Assembly: GCA_964602985.1 (NCBI GenBank)
Contig: CAZRTJ010000036.1
Location: 1-22,213, forward strand
Length of the DNA: 22,213 nucleotides
Direction: 5' to 3'
From: CAYZJB01 sp964602985
Lineage (GTDB): Bacteria; CLD3; SB21
Below, piece by piece: positions 1 through 8,850 of the stretch. The number at the start of each line of letters is the position of its first letter. The stretch's first letter is position 1. A model generated the notes under the pieces. That model saw only the letters and a list, made by a program, of their open reading frames with translations, was not told where the DNA came from and did no database searches. The translations under genes and the position numbers were made by a program.

Positions 1-787
1 GTGTATCGCGGTTGTTTTGCCCGTCCGCGGCGATGATCCGATAGAATATTCCACTCGCTCCCACGGCACTGCCCGGGATCGTCGCTGAGTAGGTATTACC
101 TGACGCAGTCATGTTCTGACTATTACCGAATGACGTTTGCGTGCCCGAGCGGTAGTCCAGGGTCGCAGCGATTACGGTGTTATTGTCGGTAATTGTCGCA
201 GATATCTGAATCGCATTTCCCGCGGTCACTGGGTTCGGATTCGCGGACGACGAAGCAATCTGAGGCGCGATGTTGTCCTGCGCGGTTGATTGACTGCCCG
301 TCAGTGGATTTGTTGTCAGATAATTGGTTGTCGCACCGGAGCCGTTGTAGGCGAAGATCGCGTAGTGGTAGGTCTGTCCGCTTACAAGGCTTGAATCGAC
401 AAAGCTCAACTCCGGACCTGTATGAGCTATGGTTCCATCGCCAACGACATCTCCCCTGGAATAGAGTTGACCATCGATCGGAATAGCGGTGACGGGCAGC
501 CCGGCTCTTCGCAGCGTCACATATCCCGACGGATTGCTATTGCCCGCGCTTAAAGAGATGCCTAACGAAGACAGAGATGGCGTAATGACCAGGTTCACGG
601 GCTGTGAAATGGGTTCGACGGATAAGGTCGTGACGCTACCTCGCAGTGGATTTGAGGTGAGATAATTTACTTGGGTGCCTGAACCGTTGTAGGAAAAAAT
701 GGCGAAATGGGTTGTGGTCGCAGGCGTCAATCCCGTATCCACAAACGTAGTAAAATTTCCAATCAGCGAGACAATCCCGTCTCCAAT
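1..787 (-). pseudogene. Downstream part of the Asp-box/FN3 surface protein, in a shifted frame; runs off the left edge
   Basis: This is the continuation of the 763-3645 gene after a one-base frame change. From about 787 to base 1 the minus strand stays open in this frame. It encodes a module of the same type as the one before it (GYxxLRR, DGxxYSxGD, GDGT, FVDxxL, AIFxYNGSG, NYLTxNPLxGS); one module straddles the break and a second complete one follows. Next comes an Ig-like segment beginning near NIAPQIASSSANPNP, of the kind placed before the sorting tail in FCB surface proteins. The C-terminus lies outside the window. Because roughly 260 codons remain open and keep the repeat pattern, the shift is either recent or a base-calling error. 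Entered as pseudogene only because the frame is broken. Confidence 0.7.
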
Positions 788-3645
788 GAATCTCCATTGG
801 AATAAGACACGCCATCACTCGGTGCGAAGGAAGGAGCCTCGCCATCTCTTCGCAAGACGAGATATCCATTTGGGAGTCCCACGGCTCCCGCAAAGGCCAG
901 CGTGACAGTAGACGGGCCTACCAAAGAGAAGACAAGTGCCGTTGGTTGGAATCCCGGCTCGGTAACCAATGTATACCTATGAGCAGACGCAGCAGATGAC
1001 GCATAATTGGTCGACGCACCGGATCCGTTGAATGGAAATACATAGACGTAGTAATCGTTATTGGCAGCCAGCCCGTCGATGGCAATAGCTGTGCTGTCGC
1101 CGATGTAAACAACTGAGTCCGTCATGCTCTTCACAGATTGTCCAATCGAATACGTACTACCGTCGGTAAGGGATAAGTTTGTCACGGCGCCAATTGACCT
1201 CACAACCACGTAGCCTTCTGCCGTCCCTGAAGAAGGACTGTAGCTGAGTGTCAATGAATTCGCGCTGATGTTTGAGAATTGAATGGTCCCCAGAACTGCG
1301 GTCGGGGGGGCCGCAAACGTCGTCACGCTTATTTCGGAAGAAACAGCGGAAGCTCCAACTGCGTTGACGGATTGAATCTTGTAGAAGTAGTAAGTGCCCG
1401 GTGACAAACCGACACTATCGATTGACGTCAGGTTCGGATGAATAACGGAATCAACCTGCGTGTATACTCCGTTGGAAGAAACAGATCTCAATACACGATA
1501 TCTCAGCGGGAGACCACCCGTTCCGGAAGCGTTCCATGATAATTGAATGGACGAATCAGAGTACCCTGTCGCGCTCGAGATGGTTGGAATTCCCGGGACC
1601 GCTTCCGCGATAACCGAGATCACGGAGCTGGGAGTAGCGCCGGAATCGTTAACAGCCTGGACGAAATAATAATAACGGGTGTTCTCAACAAGGCCGTCGT
1701 CTCTAAACGATGTGCCCGAAGTAGAGTCGATTTGAGAGAAACTTGAAGAGTTTGTTGAGCGACAAATTCGATATCGGTAAGGACTTCCATATTTGCTCGC
1801 CACCCACGATAGGTCAATTTCCTGGCTCGTCACAGAAATGCCCTGTAACGATGTTGGCGAGGAGGGAGGAAGTTGGCGCATATCATACCTAAAAATTCCA
1901 CTCCTTGAATCATCATCGTACTCTGGAAAGTAGCTTGAGACAACCAACGTGCAGTCATTGTTTGTAATTGCAGTAATGACTCCCCTGTCCGACCAGCCCT
2001 GAGGTCGGAGCGTGACGCCTAGATCTCCTGAAACATAGAATTCAGCGTTATCGGACAGAAAGAAATAGGTATCTACGATATGAATGGGACCTCCTCCAGT
2101 ACCATTGGTGGTTGTCCAGTTGATTCCATCGAGCGATTTTGATAATGGCGATCTGTAAAATGAAGAATCTTTGACAAGCACGTGGTAGAATCCAGAGGCA
2201 GACGACCATGTTTGCCCTGCATCTGTTGAAGTCGAAATTTGATAATTGCGAACTCCACCTGGAACTACACCACTGATGATGACTCTACTCCCTTCAGCGG
2301 AAATCCCAGCCCCAAGCAACGGACCTCTTATGTTCTCCCAGAAACCGCTAATCTCATCCAGTCGATACACGGCATCTGCTCCGGACGCGTACAGATACTC
2401 CCCTCCTGAAGCGACGTTGGAAGCGCTTGGGACGCCCATCCCACTGTTCGATACAAACCACGAGGAACCTTCGTCAGTAGATTTCAGAATGCCCTCGCTT
2501 TCGCTGGCTACATAAAGAGCCCCTTTATGCCTGGTGATTCCGTAAACATTGCCCTTGTTAATTCCGTTGCTCGCCGAGAACCACGATGCACCAGAATTCG
2601 TCGATTTCATGACGCCAAGACCGTAGACCGTACAATACCCTTTCGTACTATCCACCAACACAGCCTTAACATATGGAAATTGCATACCCGTACTCGAGTG
2701 CTGCCAGTTCGCACCAAGATCGGTGGATCGATAGACCCCGCCGTAGTCTCCGCCAGAAAACATCTTGCTTCCATTTCTTTTCATAACACGAGGGCCAAAC
2801 GCTCGAAACCCGGTATTGATAGAATGCCAACTGGTTCCCGCATTGGTGCTCCGAAACAATCCGTCGTAAGTGGCTGCGAAGAGCATGGTTCCTGAATCTG
2901 AGAGTGCCTCGACGGCAAGCGCACTGCCGGTTAGACCCGAGTTACATTCCACCCAGGAGTTCCCGTTGTCCGTACTCTTGTAGACACCACCTCCGCCAAA
3001 GCTTGTGAATACTGTATTGCCAATGAACGCAAAGTCGGATAAGGAATATCCCGGAAGACCTGTGCTTTTTTCAGACCAAGTGCCGCCCGCATCTGTTGAT
3101 AGGTATACCTTACCCCATCCGCCGACATACCAATCTCCGCCATTTCTGGAGACGACCGTGCAGTAACTGGGCAGTCCTGCGGAAGAGCTTGCCCACGCAA
3201 GGCCGCTATTGGTCGATTTGTATACTCTGGCCGATTCATCGTATGAGCGCGGTTGCCTGAGTACAAGCAAAACTGCATTTGAGTCGGCAATTTCGACAGC
3301 AATGCCATCCGGCAAGCCGTTGTTTCTTGCCTGCCATGTTAGGCCCCTGTCGGCAGAGACATACACGCCGCTGTCTGTGCATGCGAACACATTCGAACCC
3401 ACGATTCGGATAGTGTTGGTCTTGGCGTTGATTGTCTTGGTCTGATTCATGTTTGACCAGGTTTGGCCTCCATCTACAGAGCGAAAGATTGAAAAGTCAT
3501 CGGAGGAGCAAAAGAGGGTATCGCCCGACGGGTTCGAAATATCATGAATGGTCCCGCCATAAATTCCGGTTGCTTCCGTCCACTGCGCTGTTAGGGGCCT
3601 TGACACAAGAGCCAAAAGAATGGCTGATATGGTAAGCAATCGCAT
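763..3645 (-). CDS. Exported Asp-box (BNR/sortilin-like) and fibronectin type III protein, frameshifted before its natural end
   Basis: Probable cell-surface or secreted protein, function unknown. The start chosen is the ATG at 3645: it gives a signal peptide (MRLLTISAILLALVSRPLTA, cleavage before QW) and has AAAGG upstream; the longer frame from 3783 adds a basic, non-signal leader. Residues 56-480 hold about ten Asp-boxes (S-x-D/N-x-G-x-x-W, for example SVDGGQTW, STDNGNSW, STDEGSSW), which in the BNR/Vps10-like family form a beta-propeller. Two FN3 domains follow at about 596-681 and 684-776, then FN3-like modules with NGSGxxxNY. Translation stops at 763 because one base is missing near 787; the same gene continues in another frame to the window edge. 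It starts 14 bp after the CsgG-like gene, so the two are probably cotranscribed. By analogy with the LRR protein it is probably a T9SS cargo, but no sorting tail is visible here. Confidence 0.85.
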   Translation of the reverse strand: MRLLTISAILLALVSRPLTAQWTEATGIYGGTIHDISNPSGDTLFCSSDDFSIFRSVDGGQTWSNMNQTKTINAKTNTIRIVGSNVFACTDSGVYVSADRGLTWQARNNGLPDGIAVEIADSNAVLLVLRQPRSYDESARVYKSTNSGLAWASSSAGLPSYCTVVSRNGGDWYVGGWGKVYLSTDAGGTWSEKSTGLPGYSLSDFAFIGNTVFTSFGGGGVYKSTDNGNSWVECNSGLTGSALAVEALSDSGTMLFAATYDGLFRSTNAGTSWHSINTGFRAFGPRVMKRNGSKMFSGGDYGGVYRSTDLGANWQHSSTGMQFPYVKAVLVDSTKGYCTVYGLGVMKSTNSGASWFSASNGINKGNVYGITRHKGALYVASESEGILKSTDEGSSWFVSNSGMGVPSASNVASGGEYLYASGADAVYRLDEISGFWENIRGPLLGAGISAEGSRVIISGVVPGGVRNYQISTSTDAGQTWSSASGFYHVLVKDSSFYRSPLSKSLDGINWTTTNGTGGGPIHIVDTYFFLSDNAEFYVSGDLGVTLRPQGWSDRGVITAITNNDCTLVVSSYFPEYDDDSRSGIFRYDMRQLPPSSPTSLQGISVTSQEIDLSWVASKYGSPYRYRICRSTNSSSFSQIDSTSGTSFRDDGLVENTRYYYFVQAVNDSGATPSSVISVIAEAVPGIPTISSATGYSDSSIQLSWNASGTGGLPLRYRVLRSVSSNGVYTQVDSVIHPNLTSIDSVGLSPGTYYFYKIQSVNAVGASAVSSEISVTTFAAPPTAVLGTIQFSNISANSLTLSYSPSSGTAEGYVVVRSIGAVTNLSLTDGSTYSIGQSVKSMTDSVVYIGDSTAIAIDGLAANNDYYVYVFPFNGSGASTNYASSAASAHRYTLVTEPGFQPTALVFSLVGPSTVTLAFAGAVGLPNGYLVLRRDGEAPSFAPSDGVSYSNGDSLETGLSR

Positions 3646-3659
3646 GGTACACTGACCTT

Positions 3660-4280
3660 TCACGGCACTTGCGGCTCGCCCGGAGGGTTGCCAACAGTGG
3701 ATGATTTGCCGGTTGATTTGCCGGATAACAGCAGTGCGCTGGCGCCTCCTCCGGCCAGGATCGCCGCCGTCACCCATAACCACGTCTTGCTCTTCGGCTG
3801 ATAAATGCCCGTCAGTTTCTGCGCCAGCAGGTCAAACGTCTTGATCAGGCCTTCGGTCGCGCCGGAATATTCCTCGCTCGCCGTGCCTTCGACCTTACCC
3901 GTCGACACGTCCAGAATCCGCACCGTCACCGTATACGTCTCTCCGACCTTGCCCAGATCTCCCGTGATCATTTTCTCAGCGGCCAGCAGTTGCCCCACCT
4001 GCACCGCACAGTCTTCCGTATTGCACAGATCGCTCATCGAAAAATCCTGCTCCTTCAGGATCGTCTCCATCTCGGAGCGCTCCAGCAGGGTGAATTTTTT
4101 CGTCTGGGCGAGCGAGGAGCGGAACTTATTGGTCAGCGCCGAAACTTCTTCTTTTTTCATGACTGTCAGCGCGCGGAAGTCCAGCACCGCCGCCGTTGGT
4201 TTCTTGATCTTGGCGGTGTCCGCTTCCTGAGCGCTGAGAACACTGCCGGCCATCGAAAGGAGAATCAGAAATTGCTTCAT
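3660..4280 (-). CDS. CsgG/LpoB-like exported protein with C-terminal membrane segment
   Basis: The ATG at 4280 is preceded by AAGGAGG four bases upstream and gives a signal peptide (MKQFLILLSMAGSVLSA). Residues 25-150 resemble the CsgG/LpoB/TolB-N-like fold common in outer-membrane-associated proteins: AAVLDFRAL, then SSLAQTKKFTLLERSEM, then a stretch around AAEKMITGDLGKVGETYTV and ILDVSTGKVEG. Two cysteines sit in CNTEDC. Residues 166-190 (WLWVTAAILAGGGASALLL) form a likely transmembrane helix followed by a short Ser/Gly/Pro tail, unlike the classic lipoprotein form. The protein ends 14 bp before the Asp-box gene and is probably in one operon with it, which suggests a role at the envelope with that exported protein (inference). 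A member of this fold is fairly sure; the exact role is unknown. Confidence 0.75.
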   Translation of the reverse strand: MKQFLILLSMAGSVLSAQEADTAKIKKPTAAVLDFRALTVMKKEEVSALTNKFRSSLAQTKKFTLLERSEMETILKEQDFSMSDLCNTEDCAVQVGQLLAAEKMITGDLGKVGETYTVTVRILDVSTGKVEGTASEEYSGATEGLIKTFDLLAQKLTGIYQPKSKTWLWVTAAILAGGGASALLLSGKSTGKSSTVGNPPGEPQVP

Positions 4281-4376
4281 GGAGCCTCCTTCATGATTCA
4301 TAGAGATTTATCCTTGCGCGGCGAAGATGTTTCGCCATCCGGAGATCACAAAAAGATCGCAGCCAGCTCATTTCAC

Positions 4377-4440
4377 CTACCCTTTCTTCCCGGACACTCT
4401 GAGGAAATACAATCCGGAATCCAGAAAGTTGGATTCGTCC
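4377..4440 (-). pseudogene. Possible relic of a secreted protein's C-terminal sorting tail
   Basis: In one minus-strand frame this stretch reads ESNFLDSGLYFLRVSGKKG and a stop. That resembles the last beta-hairpin of FlgD-like/T9SS tails (compare SGIYIYRIEAG in the LRR protein of this window). There is no start or other domain in this frame. It sits directly behind the 31-codon signal-peptide stub, in another frame. It may be the end of the same lost gene, or chance; the match is short. Nothing else coding is seen between 4281 and 4449. Confidence 0.25.
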
Positions 4441-4449
4441 CGTGAGACA

Positions 4450-4545
4450 TCAGGAGACCGTCGCCGCGGGCTTGCGCGTCGTGTCCGCCGTCTGCGGCCA
4501 TGCCGCCGTCGCCATCAGCCATCCAATCAGCACGAGTGTCTTCAT
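4450..4545 (-). CDS. 31-residue exported peptide or 5' stub of a CsgG-like paralogue
   Basis: ATG at 4545 has a strong ribosome site (GAAGGAG, seven bases upstream). The product is 31 residues: a signal peptide (MKTLVLIGWLMATAAWPQ) and then TADTTRKPAATVS and stop. This mirrors the start of the CsgG-like protein 170 bp downstream (signal peptide, then EADTAKIKKPTAAVLDF), and the two also share DNA in the stretch GCGGACAC...CAAG. I read it as the remaining 5' end of a duplicated CsgG-like gene cut short just where the folded domain should begin. A functional small secreted peptide cannot be excluded, since initiation signals are intact. Confidence 0.45.
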   Translation of the reverse strand: MKTLVLIGWLMATAAWPQTADTTRKPAATVS

Positions 4546-4696
4546 GTCGGAACTCCTTCGGTTGTCCTATCGTGAGATGTAATTCATTGTCCTTTGATCG
4601 TATTCATCCACCCGATCTGCACCTCGACAAGTCGAAGCAAAATCCGAGTCTCAATTTCGAGAGAAAGAATCACCATCAACCTGTGCTCAATTGCCA
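4546..4696. other. Intergenic, no gene
   Basis: The space between the LRR gene end and the 31-codon frame. A weak hairpin (TCTCGA/TTGAGA, about 4655-4670) follows the LRR stop on the minus strand but has only a four-T run, so I do not call it a terminator. No promoter is recognisable. Confidence 0.4.
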
Positions 4697-7600
4697 CTAT
4701 TTGATCAACAACATTTTACGTGACTGGACAAACGATCCGGCTTCGATGCGGTAAATGTAAATTCCCGAAGCTGCGGATCGCCCGGAGGCATCCCGGCCGT
4801 CCCATTGCACCTGTTTAAACCCGGCGGACTCCACACCACGCACGAGCGTTCGCACCTCCTGACCCAGAATGTTATAGACCTTCAGAATCACGTTGGTTGT
4901 GGTAGGTAACTCGTACCCGATGGACGTTACAGGATTGAAGGGATTGGGGAAGTTGGCCAGGAGGGCAAATCGCTCCGGCAGGACGACATGATTCGGGTTG
5001 TAGAACACCGCCAGAGGATATAGTCCGGAAATCGCAGTGGAAACCTGTCCGTCTCTGCCCTGACCACCTGCGTAAGTCCATGCTTCGCCCGTCCATTCGT
5101 AAATACCGATCTTATGTTCATCGACGTCGGGAATGGCTTCATAGGAGGAACTTGCCTGAATGGACGTACGTGAGGTGACAGTCATGCCGACAGCTTGTCC
5201 CAGGGGCGTCCAGCCCGCCGGTACGTGTTCGATAACCCGGTCGGATAAGATCAGATACCCGGCCTGTGATGCGCTGGTGAAGGCAAACCGGCCGAAGGAC
5301 GTGCGTTTGCTGAGGAGTGTTACATGATACGTCGGAGAGTCCGAGGCCGGATTACCGCTCAGATCGGTGATCGAGATGTTGAGCGATATATCCCCGGTTG
5401 AATTCAGCGTGTAGTTGTTAAAATAGGCGTCACCGGTTTTGGTCATGGTGACCGACTGCGAGTTGACCGAAACCGTGGGTGTATTGATTGCTTCGTTAGC
5501 GGTGACGACGATGCGCACCCGATCGACGACCTCGCTGGCGAGAATGCCATGCGAGAGGACAGGTGCGACATTGTCGATGACGGTCACGCGGAACGTATCG
5601 GCAGTCGTGGCGCCTCCATCCGTGGCGCTGACGCGAATCAAAACCTCGCCCAGGAATCCGGTTGTACTGGTCACATAGAGGCTGTCGTTCGTGACGTCAG
5701 CAGAAACACCAGAGGACAATGCCGAATCGGAGTAAGTCAATACCGAATCATCGGGATCAGAAAAAACAGCAGGGAGATAGGCAATGAACGTGCGAGGGAA
5801 ATTCTGATTCAACGTCGTGTCGCCGAGCGCGGTCACTCGTACGGGAGGTTGATTAGCATTCGCAAGGGCGAAGTCGGAAAACGACGTCAAGCCATTGACC
5901 AGTACCCACGGCTCCAGGTAGGCGACGGTTACCCCACTGATCGTTGAAGCATTCTGCCAAGCGGCCGTGCTGTCGGATCGTTTCAGAACGTTGAGGCCGT
6001 TGAAATCGACAATGCCGCTCAAGGAACGAGTGTCCAAAATGAGGTTGTATGTTCCCGTGAACGTTGCGTTACTGATCGTCCAGTAGCGGTCATCAAGCAG
6101 AGCGCCAACTCCTTGAGGCAGGCTGCCGAACGTTGATGGATTGGACCGAATTAGCGTTGTGATTGTGGAGGCCGAGCCCGAATTGGCGGCGACATGAATA
6201 ATGGCGCCGCTCGTGTCGAGCACGTATCCGCCTGTTTCCGAGGATCCGACGGACGGGCTCAAATCGAGACTTCTTCGGATCGCGACCTGAGTGATCATAT
6301 CTTTTTCCAGAATGCCCACGGAGCCGTCGGTCAGCACGATGGGAATTCGGTTTGACTTACAATCCATCATGTTCAGCGCCGTATTTGCTGAGACGTCCAG
6401 GAATGTGAGTTGGTTATTGTAGCAGTCCAGATGCCCCAGCGCCGTATTCACTGAAACATCGAGAGAAGTGAGTTGGTTGCCATCGCACTGTAAATCTATC
6501 AACCCAGTGTTCGCTGAGACGTCAAGTGATGTGAGCTGGTTGCTGCCGCAGCTCAAATTCGTCAACGCCGTATTTGATGAGGCGTCAAGCGATGTAAGTT
6601 GATTGCCATTGCACTGCAAATCCGTCAACACCGTATTCGCCGAGACATCAAGCGATGTGAGTTGGTTGTCATAGCAGTGCAGGAGCGTCAACGCGGTATT
6701 TGCCGACAGGACCAAAGATGGTAGCTGATTGCCATAACAGACCAACTGAGTCAACGCCGCATTTGCCGAGACGTTAAGCGATGTGAGTTGGTTGAAGTAG
6801 CAATACAAATTCGTCAGCGCTGTATTCGCCGAGAGGTCGAGCGATGTGATCTGGTTGCTGCCGCAGCTCAAATTCGTCAACGCTGTATTTGCTGAGAGGT
6901 CAAGCGATGTGAGTTGATTGCCATCGCATTGTAGATCCGTCAACACCGTATTCGCTGAGAAATCAAGCGATGTAAGTTGGTTGTTGTAGGAGTGCAGAAT
7001 TGTTAGCGCCGTGTTCGCTGAGAGGTCAAGCGATGTGAGTTGGTTGCTGGCGCATCTCAAATTCGTCAACCCCGTATTCGCTGAGACGTCAAGGGATGTG
7101 AGTTGGTTGTTGTAGCAGTACAACGTGTCTAAACCGGTAAACGCTTCGATGCCGGTCAAGTCGGCAATATTGGAACTTGAAACATCCAGAAAAGTTATCG
7201 CGGCCGCTGTCGCCGGGTTCGTAATATTACTGCCGGCAAACGTAATTCCGTACGTGCTGCTAAGCTTGGCCCTGAAATTGGCGTCAGGGACGTTGAATTC
7301 TGACAGCAATTCGCCCGCCATCGCCAACTGATTTTGGATCGAGTCTGTAAATGCCGTCTTGATGGAGTCGGACACGGCCCGAAGGTTTAGAATTGCGTTC
7401 AGAGGCGTATCGGATTGACCGCCAATAATTGCGAAGACCAAATCCTGACTGGATCCCGGGGTGAGCTGAATGGGCCCCACGCTCAGCAGCACGCGTTTGT
7501 CTGCCCCCGCAGGATCCAAAACTCCGGAAGACGTAACAGGATCGCCGGGAAAATCGAATTTCCCGTTCGCACGATTACCGCCGCTCGTAGTCTCTCCTCT

Positions 7601-8587
7601 CAACATGAAAAGCCTCTCCTTGTTATCATTGGGATCGGTTCCGTTGATGTAAGACGTAGACGAAACAAGTCTTGCATTGATTCCACCCGCGTCGGTACAG
7701 TACAACAACCGGTACCCGACAGCGCGATTAAAAACGCCTTCCGACGCTGAATTGTAGCAGTAGGCCATGCCTCGACTGGTGTCCGTTCCGACCAGATCAT
7801 TGGTGGCATTCCCCAGGTCCGGATCACTCCAGAATCCGAAGTAGGTGCTGTCATAGCTCGTGTTCGTTTTGTTGGTAATTCGGAAGCGAACCAAAACACA
7901 GTTTTGAAGAGCGGGACCGCCAAAGGCATAGCTACTTTCTTCAATTTGCAACCCCAAACCCGGATCCGGACTTACAGTCTGGTCTTCTTGGCTGCGACTT
8001 ATGTCCAGATCGTTGAAAACGACCCAGGTGCGGGCTAATCCGATGACAGATGGATTGCCAAGAGGGTTCCGCGGGGCATCGATCGGCCAGTTCGTATAGT
8101 CACTACCCGAAAGCGTCTGGTCGATCAAGTATACCTGGCGTTCGGAAGACGACGGGTCTTCTGCCGTTAGCGACGAAAACGCGACATTGGAGTTGGTAAT
8201 TCTTCCCGGTTGAAATTCCGTACTATACTCTGTCTCACTGACGACCGGAATTCCGTTCTTCTTGGTACCGACATGCAGTCCCGCAGCGAAAACAGCATAG
8301 TGTGCGGAGCCCCTTGGAAATTCACCTCCGGCGTTGGTGCCATTGCCGTCGGCATCCGGGGAGTCATAGAACAAGGATCCGTTGTTGCGCATCACGTACA
8401 ACCACTGGTTGTACCCCACGAAATCGAGATCGATGATGCTCGTCTTCGCCAATTTCAGTTTGGTCTTCGACGAGTCATCTCCGGGAGCCAGGTCAAGAAA
8501 AAGTTTAGTCGCCAATGGCGACAGAAAAATACTGCAAAACAGCATCCCGTTTCGCATCAGCCTTCCAAATGGATAATGAATTCTCAT
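4697..8587 (-). CDS. Large leucine-rich-repeat surface protein with T9SS type A sorting tail
   Basis: A 1296-residue exported protein. ATG at 8587 is preceded by AAAGGGGAG. N-terminus carries a hydrophobic stretch (MLFCSIFLSPLATKLFL). Residues 50-430 are a glycine- and asparagine-rich domain I do not recognise, including a WSDPDLGNATNDLVGTD stretch typical of large T9SS proteins. Residues 440-490 form an LRR cap (NITNPATAAAITFLDVSSS), and 492-743 are 12 repeats of 21 residues with consensus NQLTSLDVSANTALTxLxC, like InlA/BspA LRRs. Later come a cadherin-like stretch (FSDPDDSVLTYSDSALSSG) and an Ig-like region. Residues 1203-1296 are a FlgD-like/T9SS tail: NFPNPFNPVTSIGYELP, VYNILGQEVRTLV, SGIYIYRIEAG, ending RKMLLIK. 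Known for the family: the tail directs export through T9SS and surface attachment; the LRRs probably bind a ligand. Its substrate is unknown. Confidence 0.92.
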   Translation of the reverse strand: MRIHYPFGRLMRNGMLFCSIFLSPLATKLFLDLAPGDDSSKTKLKLAKTSIIDLDFVGYNQWLYVMRNNGSLFYDSPDADGNGTNAGGEFPRGSAHYAVFAAGLHVGTKKNGIPVVSETEYSTEFQPGRITNSNVAFSSLTAEDPSSSERQVYLIDQTLSGSDYTNWPIDAPRNPLGNPSVIGLARTWVVFNDLDISRSQEDQTVSPDPGLGLQIEESSYAFGGPALQNCVLVRFRITNKTNTSYDSTYFGFWSDPDLGNATNDLVGTDTSRGMAYCYNSASEGVFNRAVGYRLLYCTDAGGINARLVSSTSYINGTDPNDNKERLFMLRGETTSGGNRANGKFDFPGDPVTSSGVLDPAGADKRVLLSVGPIQLTPGSSQDLVFAIIGGQSDTPLNAILNLRAVSDSIKTAFTDSIQNQLAMAGELLSEFNVPDANFRAKLSSTYGITFAGSNITNPATAAAITFLDVSSSNIADLTGIEAFTGLDTLYCYNNQLTSLDVSANTGLTNLRCASNQLTSLDLSANTALTILHSYNNQLTSLDFSANTVLTDLQCDGNQLTSLDLSANTALTNLSCGSNQITSLDLSANTALTNLYCYFNQLTSLNVSANAALTQLVCYGNQLPSLVLSANTALTLLHCYDNQLTSLDVSANTVLTDLQCNGNQLTSLDASSNTALTNLSCGSNQLTSLDVSANTGLIDLQCDGNQLTSLDVSVNTALGHLDCYNNQLTFLDVSANTALNMMDCKSNRIPIVLTDGSVGILEKDMITQVAIRRSLDLSPSVGSSETGGYVLDTSGAIIHVAANSGSASTITTLIRSNPSTFGSLPQGVGALLDDRYWTISNATFTGTYNLILDTRSLSGIVDFNGLNVLKRSDSTAAWQNASTISGVTVAYLEPWVLVNGLTSFSDFALANANQPPVRVTALGDTTLNQNFPRTFIAYLPAVFSDPDDSVLTYSDSALSSGVSADVTNDSLYVTSTTGFLGEVLIRVSATDGGATTADTFRVTVIDNVAPVLSHGILASEVVDRVRIVVTANEAINTPTVSVNSQSVTMTKTGDAYFNNYTLNSTGDISLNISITDLSGNPASDSPTYHVTLLSKRTSFGRFAFTSASQAGYLILSDRVIEHVPAGWTPLGQAVGMTVTSRTSIQASSSYEAIPDVDEHKIGIYEWTGEAWTYAGGQGRDGQVSTAISGLYPLAVFYNPNHVVLPERFALLANFPNPFNPVTSIGYELPTTTNVILKVYNILGQEVRTLVRGVESAGFKQVQWDGRDASGRSAASGIYIYRIEAGSFVQSRKMLLIK
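6359..7114 (-). repeat. Twelve tandem 63-bp coding repeats (LRR units) with a five-unit super-period
   Basis: Each 63-bp unit encodes 21 residues with NQLTSLDxSxNTxLTxLxC. The junction pair VLTDLQC then TNLSCGSNQ occurs at units 3-4 and again at 8-9, and the residues ending the unit before (ILHS and LLHC) also match. This shows that a block of five units (315 bp) was duplicated. Only one unit (2) has Ser instead of the closing Cys. Confidence 0.85.
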
Positions 8588-8604
8588 AATCTCCCCTTTT
8601 GGAT

Positions 8605-8850
8605 TTATGATGGACTATCAGTTATAGAAGTCGAACTACGAATACACCACGATGCATACTCACATGTGCTACCAGCCAATGAAAGTCCGACACAGGACCC
8701 GACCGCACGGACGAGTGAGAGGACGAACATCATGTGGGGATGCGGGAGTCGAAGATTCCCGGTCCTCATCATTGCGATGAAGCCAAAAGAATTGTCCCTA
8801 AAATGACTACGGTGGCCACGAAAGATCAAGGCACCGACAAAATGCTGCAT
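8605..8850 (-). CDS. Small ORF with strong start signals; likely a frameshifted stub of an exported protein
   Basis: The ATG at 8850 has GGAGAGGAG six bases upstream, a better ribosome site than most genes here, and the frame closes 17 bp before the LRR gene. The 81-residue product as read has no recognisable domain and is rich in Arg/Ser/His. If one base is removed near 8817 (TTTCGTGG to TTTGTGG), the start reads MQHFVGALIFVATVVILGTI and LLASSQ, a clean signal peptide, followed at once by a stop. I therefore think this is a decayed start of an exported-protein gene. Coding as an 81-residue protein is possible but less likely. Confidence 0.3.
   Translation of the reverse strand: MQHFVGALIFRGHRSHFRDNSFGFIAMMRTGNLRLPHPHMMFVLSLVRAVGSCVGLSLAGSTCEYASWCIRSSTSITDSPS

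Noticed and set aside
6359..7114. Regular 63-bp repeats as a CRISPR array
   Set aside because: The units are continuous coding DNA for LRRs with no spacers between them.
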